This document shows, one piece after another, positions 1 to 9,154 of a stretch of DNA of 64,000 bases (its first letter is position 1; each line of letters opens with the position of its first letter). Source of the DNA: Micromonospora sp. KC606 (GTDB lineage: Bacteria > Actinomycetota > Actinomycetes > Mycobacteriales > Micromonosporaceae); the NCBI RefSeq assembly GCF_004348675.1, contig NZ_SMKN01000011.1, forward strand, positions 1 to 64,000, given 5' to 3'. The notes beneath the pieces were generated by a model. The model ran no database searches, was not told the DNA's origin, and saw only the letters and a program-made list of their open reading frames with translations. A program made the translations under genes and the position numbers.

Positions 1-17
1 GGCCGGGCCTCGCCCGT

Positions 18-848
18 TCACACCTCGGTGGGCACCCGCAGCCGGCGGGTGAGGTCGGCGCGGCGGGCGTACTCCGTCGGGTCGGCCGGGTAGCCGACCT
101 CGATCAGGGCCAGCCCGTGCGCCGGCGCGACGGTCACCTCACTGGATCTTTCCCGCCGGGTCAGCAGGCCGGCCGGCCACTCGACCGGGCGACGACCGTC
201 CCCGGCGACCAGCATCGCGCCGACCAGGCTGCGCACCATGTTCTGGCAGAAGGCGTCGGCCTGCACGGTGGCGACCAGGATGCCGTCGGGGTCGCGCCGC
301 CAGTCCAACCGGGTCACCTCGCGCAGCGTGGTGGCGTTCTCCTTGCGCCGGCAGTACGCGGCGAAGTCGTGCTCCCCCACCAGACCGGCCGCCGCCGCGT
401 TCAACGCGGCAAGGTCCAGCGGCTTGGGCCAGGCCAGGGTGTCCCGCCGGCGCAGCGGCTCGGCGCCCCAGACCGCGTCGGTGACCCGGTACTCGTAGCG
501 GCGGAAGGTCGCCGAGAACCGGGCGTCGAAGTCGGCAGGCACCTCGGTCATCGCCCGGACCCGCACGTCGCCGGGGAGCAGCCGGGCCAGCCGGCGTAGC
601 AGCCGCCCCACGTGCTCCCGCCACACCGTGGCGGGCAGGTCGAGGTGGCAGACCTGCCCGGTGGCGTGCACTCCGGCGTCGGTCCGGCCGGCCACGGTCA
701 GGCCCGTCACGGTGCCCGTCCCGAGCACCAGGTCCAGCGTCTCGGTGAGCACCCCGGCGACCGTTCGGCGGGCCGGCTGGGCCGCCCAGCCGGAGAAGTC
801 GGTGCCGTCGTACGACACGTCCAGCCGCAGTCGGATCCGTTCGTCCAC
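18..848 (-). CDS. truA: tRNA pseudouridine(38-40) synthase TruA
   Basis: 276 aa. TruA converts U38, U39 and U40 in the anticodon arm of tRNAs to pseudouridine in the cytoplasm. The family signature GRTDAGVHA is visible at about residues 54-62, and its Asp (about D57) is the catalytic nucleophile of the family. The frame is open further upstream, but I chose the GTG at 848 because GGAGG lies 6 nt before it; the upstream GTG (881) falls inside a hairpin and has no ribosome binding site. It is the last gene of the rpoA-rplQ-truA string, after a terminator-like inverted repeat, so its expression may depend on read-through. Length fits the family. Confidence 0.93.
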   Translation of the reverse strand: MDERIRLRLDVSYDGTDFSGWAAQPARRTVAGVLTETLDLVLGTGTVTGLTVAGRTDAGVHATGQVCHLDLPATVWREHVGRLLRRLARLLPGDVRVRAMTEVPADFDARFSATFRRYEYRVTDAVWGAEPLRRRDTLAWPKPLDLAALNAAAAGLVGEHDFAAYCRRKENATTLREVTRLDWRRDPDGILVATVQADAFCQNMVRSLVGAMLVAGDGRRPVEWPAGLLTRRERSSEVTVAPAHGLALIEVGYPADPTEYARRADLTRRLRVPTEV

Positions 849-867
849 CTCGTACCTCCAGTCATGG

Positions 868-903
868 GTCGGGCCCGGCACCCACAGGGATGCCGGGCCC
901 GAC
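868..903 (-). terminator. Inverted repeat after rplQ
   Basis: Perfect 13-bp stem (868-880 with 891-903) and a 10-nt loop, between the rplQ stop and the truA start. No U-tract follows, so it is either a U-less terminator or an mRNA-stabilising hairpin. Confidence 0.6.
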
Positions 904-914
904 GAAGACCTTGG

Positions 915-1487
915 TCAGGCCTTGTTCTGCTCGTTGTTCTCCTCGACGGCGAGGTCGCTGTCCTCGCGGGCCGCGGCGGTGTCGCCCGACGCCGAGATCG
1001 GAGGCTCGGCGTCCTGGTCGTCGTCGGTCGACTTCGGGGTCTCCTCCGCCGGCGCGAGCGCCTCGACCTTGTCCTGCTGCGCGGCCTTGCGGGCGGCGGT
1101 CTTCTTGTTCGCCTTGGGCTCGGCGACCTGAAGCTCCTCGACCAGCTCGATGATCGCCATCGGAGCGGCGTCACCCTTGCGCGGACCGGTCTTCACGATC
1201 CGGGTGTAGCCACCGTTGCGGTTGGCGTACCGGGGCGCGATCTGGTCGAACAGGGCGTAGACCACGTCCTTGTCCTTGACGACGCCCAGCACCCGCCGCC
1301 GCGACGCGAGGTCGCCACGCTTGGCCTTGGTGATGAGCTGCTCGGCCAGCGGTCGCAGCCGCCGGGCCTTCGTCTCGGTGGTCTGGATCTTGCCGTGCTG
1401 GAACAGCGCGGTGGCCAGGTTGGCCAGCATCAGCCGCTCGTGCGCGGGGCTGCCGCCGAGGCGGGGGCCCTTGGTGGGCGTGGGCAT
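915..1487 (-). CDS. rplQ: 50S ribosomal protein L17 with acidic C-terminal extension
   Basis: 190 aa. L17 is a large-subunit protein near the exit tunnel. The first ~120 residues match the family core (start [12 protein letters not shown], then a segment with [12 protein letters not shown]). The last ~70 residues are an Ala/Glu/Asp/Lys-rich low-complexity tail, longer than the usual ~120-aa bacterial protein; such tails occur in actinobacterial L17. The start is supported by AGGAG 8 nt upstream. It follows rpoA by 34 nt, the usual alpha-operon order. Confidence 0.96.
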   Translation of the reverse strand: MPTPTKGPRLGGSPAHERLMLANLATALFQHGKIQTTETKARRLRPLAEQLITKAKRGDLASRRRVLGVVKDKDVVYALFDQIAPRYANRNGGYTRIVKTGPRKGDAAPMAIIELVEELQVAEPKANKKTAARKAAQQDKVEALAPAEETPKSTDDDQDAEPPISASGDTAAAREDSDLAVEENNEQNKA

Positions 1488-1521
1488 TGTTGGTGCTCCT
1501 CAGGTGTGGCGGCAGCGCGGA

Positions 1522-2544
1522 CTAGAGCTGCTCGGTCTCGCGGTAGTCGTCGGTGTCGTAGTCGGCCTCGCCGAAGGCGTCCACGACGTGCGCCGGGTCG
1601 AAGTTCGGAGCCGAGTCCTTCAGCCCCAGACCCATCCCGGCGAGCTTCATCTTGACCTCGTCGATCGACTTCTGACCGAAGTTCCGGATGTCGAGGAGGT
1701 CGGCCTCGGTGCGCCCGATCAGCTCACCAACGGAGTTGATGCCCTCGCGCTTGAGGCAGTTGTAGGAGCGGACGGTAAGGTCCAGCTCCTCGATCGGCAG
1801 GGCCAGGTCCGCCGCGAGCTGGGCGTCCTGCGGGGACGGCCCGATGTCGATACCCTCGGCGGTCTCGTCCAGTTCCCGGGCCAGACCGAAGAGCTCCACC
1901 AACGTCGAGCCGGCAGAGGCCAGCGCGGTACGCGGCCCCATCGACGGCTTGGTCTCGACGTCGATGATCAGCCGGTCGAAGTCGGTCCGCTGCTCGACCC
2001 GGGTCGCCTCGACCCGATAGGTCACCTTGAGCACCGGCGAGTAGATCGAGTCGACCGGGATCCGGCCGATCTCTGCACCCGCCTGCTTGTTCTGCGCCGC
2101 CGTGACGTAGCCGCGCCCCCGCTCGACGGTCAGCTCCATGTCGAGCCGGCCCTTGCCGTTGAGGGTGGCGAGCTTGAGATCCGGGTTGTGCACCGAGACG
2201 CCGGCCGGGGGCTGGATGTCACCCGCGGTCACGTCGCCGGGGCCCTGCTTGCGCAGGTACATGCTGACCGGCTCGTCGTGCTCGGAGCTGACGCAGAGCT
2301 CCTTGATGTTCATGACGAGCTCGACCACGTCCTCCTTGACCCCGGGGATGGTGGTGAACTCGTGCAGCACACCGTCGATCTTGATCGACGTGACCGCCGC
2401 ACCCGGAATGGACGACAGCAGCGTACGGCGCAGCGAGTTGCCCAGGGTGTAGCCGAAGCCGGGCTCCAGCGGCTCGATGGTGAACCGGGACCGGGTCTCG
2501 TTGATCGACTCCTCGGAGAGGGTCGGTCGCTGACTGATGAGCAT
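1522..2544 (-). CDS. rpoA: DNA-directed RNA polymerase subunit alpha
   Basis: 340 aa. The alpha dimer is the assembly platform of RNA polymerase, and its C-terminal domain contacts UP elements and activators. The N-terminal dimerisation domain occupies roughly residues 1-230 ([20 protein letters not shown] visible early). A flexible linker follows, then the C-terminal domain with helix-hairpin-helix features near residues 255-310 ([27 protein letters not shown]). It lies downstream of rpsD, separated by ~100 nt holding a strong inverted repeat, so alpha synthesis may be tuned separately from S4, S11 and S13. Confidence 0.98.
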   Translation of the reverse strand: MLISQRPTLSEESINETRSRFTIEPLEPGFGYTLGNSLRRTLLSSIPGAAVTSIKIDGVLHEFTTIPGVKEDVVELVMNIKELCVSSEHDEPVSMYLRKQGPGDVTAGDIQPPAGVSVHNPDLKLATLNGKGRLDMELTVERGRGYVTAAQNKQAGAEIGRIPVDSIYSPVLKVTYRVEATRVEQRTDFDRLIIDVETKPSMGPRTALASAGSTLVELFGLARELDETAEGIDIGPSPQDAQLAADLALPIEELDLTVRSYNCLKREGINSVGELIGRTEADLLDIRNFGQKSIDEVKMKLAGMGLGLKDSAPNFDPAHVVDAFGEADYDTDDYRETEQL

Positions 2545-2600
2545 TTCTTCTCTTCTCTTCCGGGACGCCCGCTATATGACGCCCACGACAAAACTGTTCC

Positions 2601-2631
2601 GGTGGCCCGCCCCCGGGGGGGGCGGGCCACC
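2601..2631 (-). terminator. Inverted repeat between rpsD and rpoA
   Basis: 13-bp perfect stem (2601-2613 with 2619-2631), starting 12 nt after the rpsD stop. GTTTTG occurs on the transcript about 5 nt after the stem. It may partly terminate or stabilise the upstream rpsM-rpsK-rpsD message. Confidence 0.55.
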
Positions 2632-2642
2632 GCAACGAGCCC

Positions 2643-3269
2643 CTACTTCGAGTAGAGCTCGACGATCAGCTGCTCCTGGACCTGGGTGTCGATCACCTGG
2701 CGGGCCGGGAGCGAGTGCACGAGGATCTTCATCTGGCTCGGAATGGCCTCCAGCCACGCCGGAACCGACCGCGAACCGGCCTGAGCCTGCGCCACCAGGA
2801 ACGGGGTGAGCTCCTTGCTCTTGCCCCGGACCTCGATGATGTCGTGCTCCTTGACGCGGTACGACGGGATGTCGACCTTCTTGCCGTTCACGGTGAAGTG
2901 GCCGTGCTTGACCAGCTGGCGGGCCTGGTCACGCGAGCTGGCGTAGCCGGCCCGGTAGACCACGTTGTCCAGCCGCGACTCGAGGATCTGCAGCAGGACC
3001 TCGCCGGTCTTGGCCTTCTTGCCCACGGCCTCTTCGTAGTAGCCGCGGAACTGCTTCTCCAGCACGCCGTAGACACGACGGGCCTTCTGCTTCTCACGGA
3101 GCTGGAGCAGGTACTCCGTCTCCTTGGTGCGGCCGCGGCCGTGCTGCCCGGGCGGGAACGGCCGGGACTCGAACGGGCACTTCGGACCATCGCACTTGCT
3201 GCCCTTGAGGAACAGCTTCATCTTCTCCCGCCGGCAACGGCGGCAGTCAGCACCGGTGTAACGAGCCAT
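2643..3269 (-). CDS. rpsD: 30S ribosomal protein S4
   Basis: 208 aa. S4 nucleates assembly of the 16S rRNA 5' domain and, in many bacteria, represses its own operon. Four cysteines near the N-terminus (about C9, C12, C26, C31) form the zinc-ribbon variant seen in Gram-positive S4. An S4-type RNA-binding domain occupies roughly residues 95-160 (ESRLDNVVYRAGYASSRDQA). It sits between rpsK and rpoA in the standard alpha-operon order. Confidence 0.98.
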   Translation of the reverse strand: MARYTGADCRRCRREKMKLFLKGSKCDGPKCPFESRPFPPGQHGRGRTKETEYLLQLREKQKARRVYGVLEKQFRGYYEEAVGKKAKTGEVLLQILESRLDNVVYRAGYASSRDQARQLVKHGHFTVNGKKVDIPSYRVKEHDIIEVRGKSKELTPFLVAQAQAGSRSVPAWLEAIPSQMKILVHSLPARQVIDTQVQEQLIVELYSK

Positions 3270-3283
3270 CTCTCTCTAACCTC

Positions 3284-3691
3284 TCAGACCCGGCGACGCT
3301 TCGGCGGACGGCAACCGTTGTGCGGCTGCGGGGTGACGTCGGCGATCTGACCGACCTCGAGCCCGGCTGCCTGCAGCGAACGGATGGCGGTCTCCCGGCC
3401 GGAGCCGGGGCCCTTGACGAACACGTCGACCTTGCGCATGCCGTGCTCCATCGCCCGACGCGCGGCGGCCTCGGCGGCCAGCTGCGCGGCGAACGGAGTC
3501 GACTTGCGCGAGCCCTTGAAGCCCACCTGGCCGGAGGAGGCCCAGGAGATGACCGCACCGGTCGGGTCGGTGATCGACACGATGGTGTTGTTGAAGGTGC
3601 TCTTGATGTGCGCCTGCCCGTGGGCGACGTTCTTGCGTTCCTTGCGCCGGACCTTCTTGACGGCGGCTCCGGCACGAGCCTTCGGTGGCAT
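3284..3691 (-). CDS. rpsK: 30S ribosomal protein S11
   Basis: 135 aa, the usual length. S11 lines the platform of the small subunit and contacts 16S rRNA near the E site. The family core is clear ([19 protein letters not shown], then ALRKVD-like and GLEV segments), and the C-terminus ends in the conserved [13 protein letters not shown]. It sits 14 nt upstream of rpsD and 18 nt downstream of rpsM, consistent with cotranscription. Confidence 0.98.
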   Translation of the reverse strand: MPPKARAGAAVKKVRRKERKNVAHGQAHIKSTFNNTIVSITDPTGAVISWASSGQVGFKGSRKSTPFAAQLAAEAAARRAMEHGMRKVDVFVKGPGSGRETAIRSLQAAGLEVGQIADVTPQPHNGCRPPKRRRV

Positions 3692-3709
3692 AAGTCTGTG
3701 CGCTCCTAG

Positions 3710-4090
3710 TTACTTCTTGCCGGGCTTCTTCTTGCCGGCGACGGTCCGCTTCGGGCCCTTGCGGGTCCGTGCGTTGGTCTTGGTCCGCTGGCCACGCACG
3801 GGCAGGCCCCGGCGGTGCCGGATGCCGGCGTAGCAGCCGATCTCGACCTTGCGGCGGATGTCAGCGGCGACCTCGCGGCGCAGGTCGCCTTCAACCTTGT
3901 AGTTGCCCTCGATGTGGTTGCGGAGCTGGACCAGCTCCTCATCCGTGAGGTCCCGAACGCGCTTGTCCGGCGAGATGCCGGTGGCGGTGAGCGTCTCCAG
4001 GGCGCGGGTACGACCGACCCCGAAGATGTAGGTGAGCGCGATCTCCATCCGCTTCTCGCGGGGGAGGTCGACGCCGACTAGACGTGCCAT
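3710..4090 (-). CDS. rpsM: 30S ribosomal protein S13
   Basis: 126 aa. S13 sits in the head of the small subunit and contacts the P-site tRNA and L5 (bridge B1). I took the ATG at 4090 ([14 protein letters not shown]) because homology begins there; the frame is open further upstream without family similarity. The basic C-terminal tail ([18 protein letters not shown]) is typical. A 266-nt spacer separates it from rpmJ and contains an 8-bp inverted repeat at 4166-4184. Confidence 0.97.
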   Translation of the reverse strand: MARLVGVDLPREKRMEIALTYIFGVGRTRALETLTATGISPDKRVRDLTDEELVQLRNHIEGNYKVEGDLRREVAADIRRKVEIGCYAGIRHRRGLPVRGQRTKTNARTRKGPKRTVAGKKKPGKK

Positions 4091-4165
4091 GTGCGGGCGT
4101 ACTCCTCGTGATGTTGTGGCGGAGGTGTGGACCCGTCCCACCCCGCTACCGACCACCCTGTCCCT

Positions 4166-4184
4166 CCGGCGCCATCGGCGCCGG
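4166..4184 (-). other. Small inverted repeat in the rpmJ-rpsM spacer
   Basis: CCGGCGCC-ATC-GGCGCCGG, an 8-bp perfect stem in the 266-nt gap before rpsM. It could be part of an S4- or S13-operon leader; no convincing promoter was found next to it. Confidence 0.35.
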
Positions 4185-4356
4185 CGACCGGGAGTGGTCG
4201 CTGCCCAAGCGGGCCCCGGCCTCCGACCGGGGGTCGGCCACGTTCGAGTACGCCCTGCGTACCGCCCGCGGCTGGGACGAGCTGGTGATGTGTGCGGTAA
4301 GAATCTGCGACCCGGGCGACGTTCCGCCGCCGCTCGTCACGGTCGGCGGGAACGGC

Positions 4357-4470
4357 TCAGCCCTGGCGCTGCTTGTGGCGCGGGTCCTGGCAGATGACCA
4401 TGACCCGGCCGTGCCGGCGGATCACCCGGCACTTGTTGCAGATCCTCTTGACGCTCGGCTTGACCTTCAC
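4357..4470 (-). CDS. rpmJ: 50S ribosomal protein L36 (zinc-binding form)
   Basis: 37 aa, the usual length. L36 is a tiny zinc-ribbon protein of the large subunit. The protein begins [14 protein letters not shown], with Cys ligands in CNKC, a third Cys in VICQD and a His in DPRHK, so this is the zinc-containing C+ form. I chose the GTG at 4470, preceded by GTAAGG at suitable spacing; an in-frame ATG at 4488 would add six residues (MGSKAT). It lies between infA and rpsM as in most actinobacteria. Confidence 0.95.
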   Translation of the reverse strand: MKVKPSVKRICNKCRVIRRHGRVMVICQDPRHKQRQG

Positions 4471-4563
4471 GGTTGCCTTACTTCCCATCTGGCCCGGAGT
4501 CGCGACGATGCGCGACGCCGGACGTCGAAGACGGACACGGGGACGTCCCGGCCGTCGTCAGGC

Positions 4564-4785
4564 TTACTTGTAGCGGTAGACGATGCGCCCGCGGGTCAGG
4601 TCGTACGGCGAGAGTTCGACGACGACCCGGTCTTCCGGCAGGATACGGATGTAGTGCTGCCGCATCTTGCCGCTGATGTGAGCCAGCACCTTGTGGCCGT
4701 TCGCGAGCTCCACCCGGAACATGGCGTTCGGCAGGGGCTCGATGACCCGACCCTCGATCTCGATGGCTCCGTCTTTTTTCGGCAT
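4564..4785 (-). CDS. infA: Translation initiation factor IF-1
   Basis: 73 aa. IF-1 is an OB-fold protein that blocks the A site of the 30S subunit during initiation. The sequence [16 protein letters not shown], then [14 protein letters not shown], then [18 protein letters not shown] and [13 protein letters not shown] is diagnostic. The ATG at 4785 has GGAGG 4 nt upstream. It heads the infA-rpmJ-rpsM-rpsK-rpsD string. A long non-coding stretch upstream separates it from map and presumably contains its promoter. Confidence 0.98.
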   Translation of the reverse strand: MPKKDGAIEIEGRVIEPLPNAMFRVELANGHKVLAHISGKMRQHYIRILPEDRVVVELSPYDLTRGRIVYRYK

Positions 4786-5167
4786 GTCCTCCGCTGTCCT
4801 GACGTCGGTTACTCCGGACGGCCCACAACGTCTTACACGGGCGTCCGACCATGATCGGAGGCCCGAGCCAGCCGCGGCTCCGACTCCCACCGAAGCGCTG
4901 GTGGGCATGCCGGAGTGGACGCTGTGCGCCGATCAGAAAGTCTACGCCCGCCTGCGGCCGCTCGCCAAACCGGCCACCCGGTCGGTCACCCGGGCGGAGG
5001 ATTCCGCCCACCCCACCGCCTCACTCACGGGCCACCGCCTTCCTACAGCCGCGTTGGGGCCGGTGAGGTCCGAGGGGCGAGAGCCAGGGCCGGGAGGGCG
5101 GCCGGGGGTGGGGGCCGGTGACGGACAGCGGACCGGAAACTCAGACGCGTCCGGCAGATGCTGGCCC

Positions 5168-5197
5168 CCGGTCGCGTTTCGGCCCGAACGCGACCGG
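5168..5197 (-). terminator. Hairpin downstream of map
   Basis: Perfect 11-bp stem (5168-5178 with 5187-5197) and an 8-nt loop, ~170 nt after the map stop. It may end the secY-adk-map transcript before the infA operon begins. Confidence 0.45.
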
Positions 5198-5208
5198 TGA
5201 ACCGTTTC

Positions 5209-5222
5209 TGCACTCAAGTGCA
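5209..5222. promoter_or_regulatory. TGCACT-CA-AGTGCA palindrome, TetR-operator-like
   Basis: Six-bp arms around a 2-bp centre, followed by a further AGTGC at 5229-5233 so that alternative pairings are possible. It resembles operators of TetR-family regulators in actinobacteria, recalled from general knowledge. No TetR gene is nearby. Confidence 0.3.
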
Positions 5223-5363
5223 CTAGTCAGTGCTGGGGGCGCGCGGTGCCGTCCAGGCCGACCGGCACGACCCAGAGGCCGGCCCAGGCGAGGGGACGTG
5301 GGCGAACCGCCGGCAGCCTCTTCCACCTGATACCGCTATCGGTTCCAGGGGGCGGACGCGCGC

Positions 5364-6215
5364 TCAGGCCGCCGGGGAGTTGGCTGGCGGGCGGGCGGTG
5401 ACCAGGTCGCCGAGTCGGGACCGACCACCGTCGAACGCGGTGAGCACCCAGACCCCGTCCGGCAGCAACGCCATGGAATGTTCGACATGCACCGCCATCG
5501 AGCCGTCCCGGGTGACGACCGTCCAGCCGTCGGCCAGTTCGACGGTACGCGGCGAGCCCATCGTGATCATCGGCTCGATGGCCAACGCCATGCCGGGGAC
5601 CAACCGTGGGCCCTTGCCCGGGCGGCCATGGTTCAGCACGTGCGGGTCCTGGTGCATCTCGGTGCCGATCCCGTGCCCGCCGTAGCCGTCGACGATGCCG
5701 TATCGGCCCCCCTTGCGGACCGCGACCTCCACCGCGTGGGAGATGTCGGTCAGCCGGCCCTTGCCGCTGGCGACACCACGCGCGGCAGCCGCGATGCCGG
5801 CCCACATGGCGTCCTCGGCGACGGCGGCCATCGTCAGCAGCGCCGGGTCCACGTCACCCACGCCCACCGTGATCGCCGCGTCGCCGTGCCAGCCGTCCAG
5901 CACCGCCCCGCAGTCGATGGAGACCAGGTCACCGTCGCGGAGCACCTGCTGCGACGACGGGATGGCGTGCACCACCTGTTCGTTGACCGAGGAGCAGATC
6001 GAGGCGGGGAAGCCGTGGTAGCCCTTGAACGACGGGACCGCCCCGGCCTCACGGATCGTCGCCTCGGCGATCGCGTCCAGGTCGGCGGTGCTGACCCCGG
6101 GAGCGACCGCCTCCCGCATCCGGCGCAGGGCCTCGGCGACCACCAGGCCGGCGGCCCGCATCTTGCCGATCTGGTCGGGGGTCTTCAGCTGGATGTCCAG
6201 CTGGGGACGGCGCAT
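5364..6215 (-). CDS. map: Methionine aminopeptidase, type I
   Basis: 283 aa. It removes the N-terminal methionine from nascent proteins. Pita-bread-fold metal ligands are visible: Asp in SIDCGAVLDG, Asp in WHGDAAIT, His in YGGHGIGTEMH, Glu in AIEPMIT and Glu in HVEHSMAL. Length fits type I enzymes of actinobacteria, with a short extra C-terminal tail. It follows adk with 93 nt between, containing a strong inverted repeat. The secY-adk-map order is conserved across many bacteria. Confidence 0.97.
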   Translation of the reverse strand: MRRPQLDIQLKTPDQIGKMRAAGLVVAEALRRMREAVAPGVSTADLDAIAEATIREAGAVPSFKGYHGFPASICSSVNEQVVHAIPSSQQVLRDGDLVSIDCGAVLDGWHGDAAITVGVGDVDPALLTMAAVAEDAMWAGIAAAARGVASGKGRLTDISHAVEVAVRKGGRYGIVDGYGGHGIGTEMHQDPHVLNHGRPGKGPRLVPGMALAIEPMITMGSPRTVELADGWTVVTRDGSMAVHVEHSMALLPDGVWVLTAFDGGRSRLGDLVTARPPANSPAA

Positions 6216-6244
6216 CGAGCAATCACCTTTCGTTGCCGGACAGC

Positions 6245-6279
6245 GAACAGCGGGGCACGTCGCACGTACCCCGCTGTTC
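6245..6279 (-). terminator. Hairpin between adk and map
   Basis: 11-bp outer stem (6245-6255 with 6269-6279) plus a 4-bp inner stem ACGT/ACGT. It sits 30 nt after the adk stop and only 30 nt before the map start, with no U-tract, so an intercistronic attenuating or stabilising role is as likely as termination. Confidence 0.5.
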
Positions 6280-6308
6280 CTACTCTATCCGCCGGCCAGG
6301 GCGTGCTG

Positions 6309-6962
6309 TCATCCGCCGTACGAGCGCAGGGCGTCGATGGCGCGGACCGTGACGTCCTCCACCGGGCCGGTGGCGTCAATGCCGACCAGCTTGCCCTGGG
6401 CGCCGTAGTAGTCCACGAGCGGCGCGGTCTTGTCGGCGTACTCCCGCAGCCGGGCCGCGATCGTCTCCGGCTTGTCGTCGTCCCGTTGGAACAGCTCGGC
6501 ACCGCAGCGGTCGCAGATGCCCTCGCGGGTGGTGGCGTCGAACTCGACGTGCCAGATCTTGCCGCAGCCGCGGCAGGTACGCCGCCCGGACAGGCGCCGT
6601 ATCACCTCGTCGTCGTCGACGACGAGCTCCAGTACCAGATCCAACGCGCTGCCGAGGTCGGCGAGGAGCTTGTCCAGCGCGGCGGCCTGCGGCGTGGTCC
6701 GCGGGAAGCCGTCGAGCAGGAAGCCGTCAGCGGCGTCCGGCTCGGCGAGCCGGTCCCGGACCATGTTGATGGTGACTTCGTCCGGGACGAGCTTGCCGGC
6801 GTCCATGTAACGCTTGGCCTCGACGCCCAGCGGCGTGCCCTGCGAGACGTTCGCCCGGAAGATGTCCCCGGTCGAGATCTTCGGCACCGCGAGGTGCGCG
6901 GCGATGAACTCCGCCTGTGTGCCCTTGCCCGCGCCCGGCGGGCCAACCAGAACGAGTCGCAT
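6309..6962 (-). CDS. adk: Adenylate kinase (zinc LID type)
   Basis: 217 aa. It catalyses ATP + AMP to 2 ADP. The P-loop [10 protein letters not shown] is at residues 7-16. The LID domain contains CRGCGKIWH and CDRCGAELF, four cysteines that form the structural zinc site of the Gram-positive long form. The ATG lies immediately before the secY stop codon (6963-6965) in the transcript, so the two are directly abutted and probably translationally coupled. Confidence 0.98.
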   Translation of the reverse strand: MRLVLVGPPGAGKGTQAEFIAAHLAVPKISTGDIFRANVSQGTPLGVEAKRYMDAGKLVPDEVTINMVRDRLAEPDAADGFLLDGFPRTTPQAAALDKLLADLGSALDLVLELVVDDDEVIRRLSGRRTCRGCGKIWHVEFDATTREGICDRCGAELFQRDDDKPETIAARLREYADKTAPLVDYYGAQGKLVGIDATGPVEDVTVRAIDALRSYGG

Positions 6963-8294
6963 CTAGCGCAGGAACCCTTCGTAGTTCCGCTGCATGAGTT
7001 GACTCTCGATCTGCTTAACAGTCTCCAGACCGACGCCGACCATGATGAGCACAGCGGTGCCGCCGAACGGGAAGTTGAGGAACTGCTCACTGTTCAGCCA
7101 GATGAAGAAGAAGTTCGGCAGGACCGCGACGAGACCCAGGTAGAGCGCACCCGGCAGGGTGATCCGGCTGAGGATGAAGTCGAGGTACTCCGCGGTCGGC
7201 TTGCCCGGGCGGATACCCGGCACGAAGCCGCCGTACTTCTTCATGTTGTCCGCGACCTCGGTCGGGTTGAACGTGATCGACACGTAGAAGTACGTGAAGA
7301 AGATGATGAGCAGGAAGTAGATGATGATGTGCTCGGGCGCGGTCGCCTTGACGATGTGGTTCTGGATCCAGGCCTGGACCTTGCCGGGGTCGTTCGGGTC
7401 GAAGAACTGCAGGGCCAGCTGCGGCAGGTAGAGCAGCGACGAGGCGAAGATGACCGGGATGACACCCGCCTGGTTGACCTTCAGCGGTATGTAGGTCGAC
7501 GTGCCGCCGTACATCCGCCGGCCGATCATCCGCTTGGCGTACTGTACCGGGATCCGGCGCTGCGCCTGCTCGATGAAGCAGACCGCGGTGATGACCAGCA
7601 GGACCAGGGCGAGCACCAGGGCGAACTTGGCCCAGCCCTCGTTGGTCTTGATCTTCCAGCCCTCGCTGGGGAGCCGGGCGGCGATCGAGGTGAAGATGAG
7701 GACCGACATGCCGTTGCCGACGCCGCGGTCGGTGATCAGCTCGCCGAGCCACATCACCATGCCGGTGCCGGCGGTCATCGTCATGACCAGGATGCTCAGG
7801 GTGAGCCAGTTCGGGAGGCCGGTGCCCTCGGGCACGATCGGGAACTCGTCGCACTGGTTGTTGAAGAGCTGCCCGGAGCGGGCCAGCGCCACGAACGCCG
7901 AGGACTGGAGGATGCCCAGGCCGAGGGTCAGGTAGCGGGTGTACTGGGTGATCTTCGCCTGCCCGGCCTGGCCCTCCTTGCGGAGCTGCTCCAGCCGTGG
8001 GATGACCACCGTCAGCAGCTGCAGGATGATCGACGCGGTGATGTAGGGCATGATGCCCAGCGCGAAGACCGACAGCTGCAGCAACGCGCCACCGGAGAAG
8101 AGATCCAGCAGGTTCAGCACACCGGTGCTGCCGCCACTCTGGATCTTGTCGAGGCACTGCTGCACGTTGCCGTACGAGACGCCCGGGCTGGGCAGGGTCG
8201 CGCCCAGCCGGTAGACCGCGATGATGCCTACTGTGAACAGCAGCTTCTTGCGCAGGTCAGGCGTACGGAACGCACTGAGAAAGGCGGACAGCAA
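6963..8294 (-). CDS. secY: Protein translocase subunit SecY
   Basis: 443 aa. It is the channel-forming subunit of the Sec translocon in the cytoplasmic membrane, with ten predicted membrane helices. Recognisable segments include the plug-region sequence before ALGIMPYITASIILQLL, the cytosolic loop KRMIGRRMYGG with PLKVNQAGVIPVIFASS, and the C-terminal EQFLNFPFGGTAVLIMVGV. It works with SecE (36331-36729 here) and SecG. It is separated from rplO by 234 nt and a strong hairpin, suggesting its own promoter. Confidence 0.98.
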   Translation of the reverse strand: MLSAFLSAFRTPDLRKKLLFTVGIIAVYRLGATLPSPGVSYGNVQQCLDKIQSGGSTGVLNLLDLFSGGALLQLSVFALGIMPYITASIILQLLTVVIPRLEQLRKEGQAGQAKITQYTRYLTLGLGILQSSAFVALARSGQLFNNQCDEFPIVPEGTGLPNWLTLSILVMTMTAGTGMVMWLGELITDRGVGNGMSVLIFTSIAARLPSEGWKIKTNEGWAKFALVLALVLLVITAVCFIEQAQRRIPVQYAKRMIGRRMYGGTSTYIPLKVNQAGVIPVIFASSLLYLPQLALQFFDPNDPGKVQAWIQNHIVKATAPEHIIIYFLLIIFFTYFYVSITFNPTEVADNMKKYGGFVPGIRPGKPTAEYLDFILSRITLPGALYLGLVAVLPNFFFIWLNSEQFLNFPFGGTAVLIMVGVGLETVKQIESQLMQRNYEGFLR

Positions 8295-8474
8295 CTTCTT
8301 CCTCCTGCGCGAGGCGGGCCGCCGGTGATCCCTGGCGGGTCGGGGTGGGTGCCGGGCGAGCGCCCGATATCCATAGCTGGGATGGGACTCTAACAGCCCG
8401 ATCCCGGTCCGGGCAGATGTGCCCGGCTACATAAAACGAATCCGATGTTACCCGGCGCACACGCGCCCGGTAGA

Positions 8475-8518
8475 CCGTGGCGCCCGCCCAGTTGAGGAAA
8501 ACTGAGCGGGCGCCACGG
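8475..8518 (-). terminator. Hairpin after rplO
   Basis: 13-bp perfect outer stem (8475-8487 with 8506-8518) and an inner CAGTT/AACTG stem, beginning 10 nt after the rplO stop. It is the probable end of the spc operon proper. No U-tract follows on the transcript. Confidence 0.65.
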
Positions 8519-8528
8519 ATCCATGCCT

Positions 8529-8972
8529 TTACAGCTCGGTGGCGGAGCCACCGGCAGCGGTGATCTTCTCCTTGGCCGACGCGCTGAACGCGTGCGCCGA
8601 CACCTGGAGGGCCACACCGCCGAGGTCGCCGGTGCCGAGGACCTTCACCGGGTGGCCCTTGCGGACCGCGCCGGCGTCGACCAGCTCCTGCGGGCCGACC
8701 TGGCCGCCGTTCGGGAACAGCTCGGCCAGCCGGTCCAGGTTGACCACCTGGAAGACGACCTTGAACTTGTTCTTGAAGCCCTTCATCTTCGGCAGGCGCA
8801 TGTGGATGGGCATCTGACCACCCTCGAACGCCGCCGAGATGTTCTTGCGGGCCTTGGAACCCTTGGTACCGCGACCGGCGGTCTTGCCCTTGGAGCCCTC
8901 ACCGCGACCCACCCGGGTCTTCGCGGTCTTGGCACCGGGCGCCGGGCGCAGGTGGTGGACCTTGATCGTCAT
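8529..8972 (-). CDS. rplO: 50S ribosomal protein L15
   Basis: 147 aa, a standard length. L15 is a late-assembly large-subunit protein with an extended basic N-terminus. The sequence [32 protein letters not shown] and the C-terminal [16 protein letters not shown] are diagnostic. The ATG at 8972 overlaps the rpmD stop by one base (TAATG), so translational coupling is likely. It is the last ribosomal protein gene before secY. Confidence 0.98.
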   Translation of the reverse strand: MTIKVHHLRPAPGAKTAKTRVGRGEGSKGKTAGRGTKGSKARKNISAAFEGGQMPIHMRLPKMKGFKNKFKVVFQVVNLDRLAELFPNGGQVGPQELVDAGAVRKGHPVKVLGTGDLGGVALQVSAHAFSASAKEKITAAGGSATEL

Positions 8973-9154
8973 TACTCGACCTCCTCGACCTTCACGAGGT
9001 GGTTGACCGCGAAGATCATGCCGCGGATCTCCGGACGATCCTCCTTGACCACCACGTCGTTGATCCGCTTCAGACCGAGCGAACGCAGCGAGTCGCGCTG
9101 GTTCTGCTTGGTCCCGATCTCGGACCGGACCTGGGTGACCTTCAGGCGTGCCAT
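8972..9154 (-). CDS. rpmD: 50S ribosomal protein L30
   Basis: 60 aa, the usual length. A small large-subunit protein ([20 protein letters not shown]; conserved [14 protein letters not shown] segment present as [12 protein letters not shown]). It starts at the ATG overlapping the rpsE stop (TGATG) and ends overlapping rplO (TAATG). Confidence 0.97.
   Translation of the reverse strand: MARLKVTQVRSEIGTKQNQRDSLRSLGLKRINDVVVKEDRPEIRGMIFAVNHLVKVEEVE

Larger units (their letters stand above)
4786..5363. other. 578-bp intergenic region between map and infA
   Basis: No convincing coding sequence. It contains an 11-bp hairpin (5168-5197) and a TGCACT-type palindrome (5209-5222). It presumably carries the infA promoter on the minus strand, but I could not identify -35 and -10 boxes with confidence. 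Confidence 0.6.

Noticed and set aside
5478..8393. Very long plus-strand open frame (971 codons) opposite map, adk and secY
   Set aside because: It is antisense to three well-identified genes; its His/Arg/Gly/Asp-rich composition is typical of the complementary frame of GC-rich genes.
8387..8415. TAGAGT -10-like box as the secY promoter
   Set aside because: The matching -35 region (TGCCCG) is too far from consensus.
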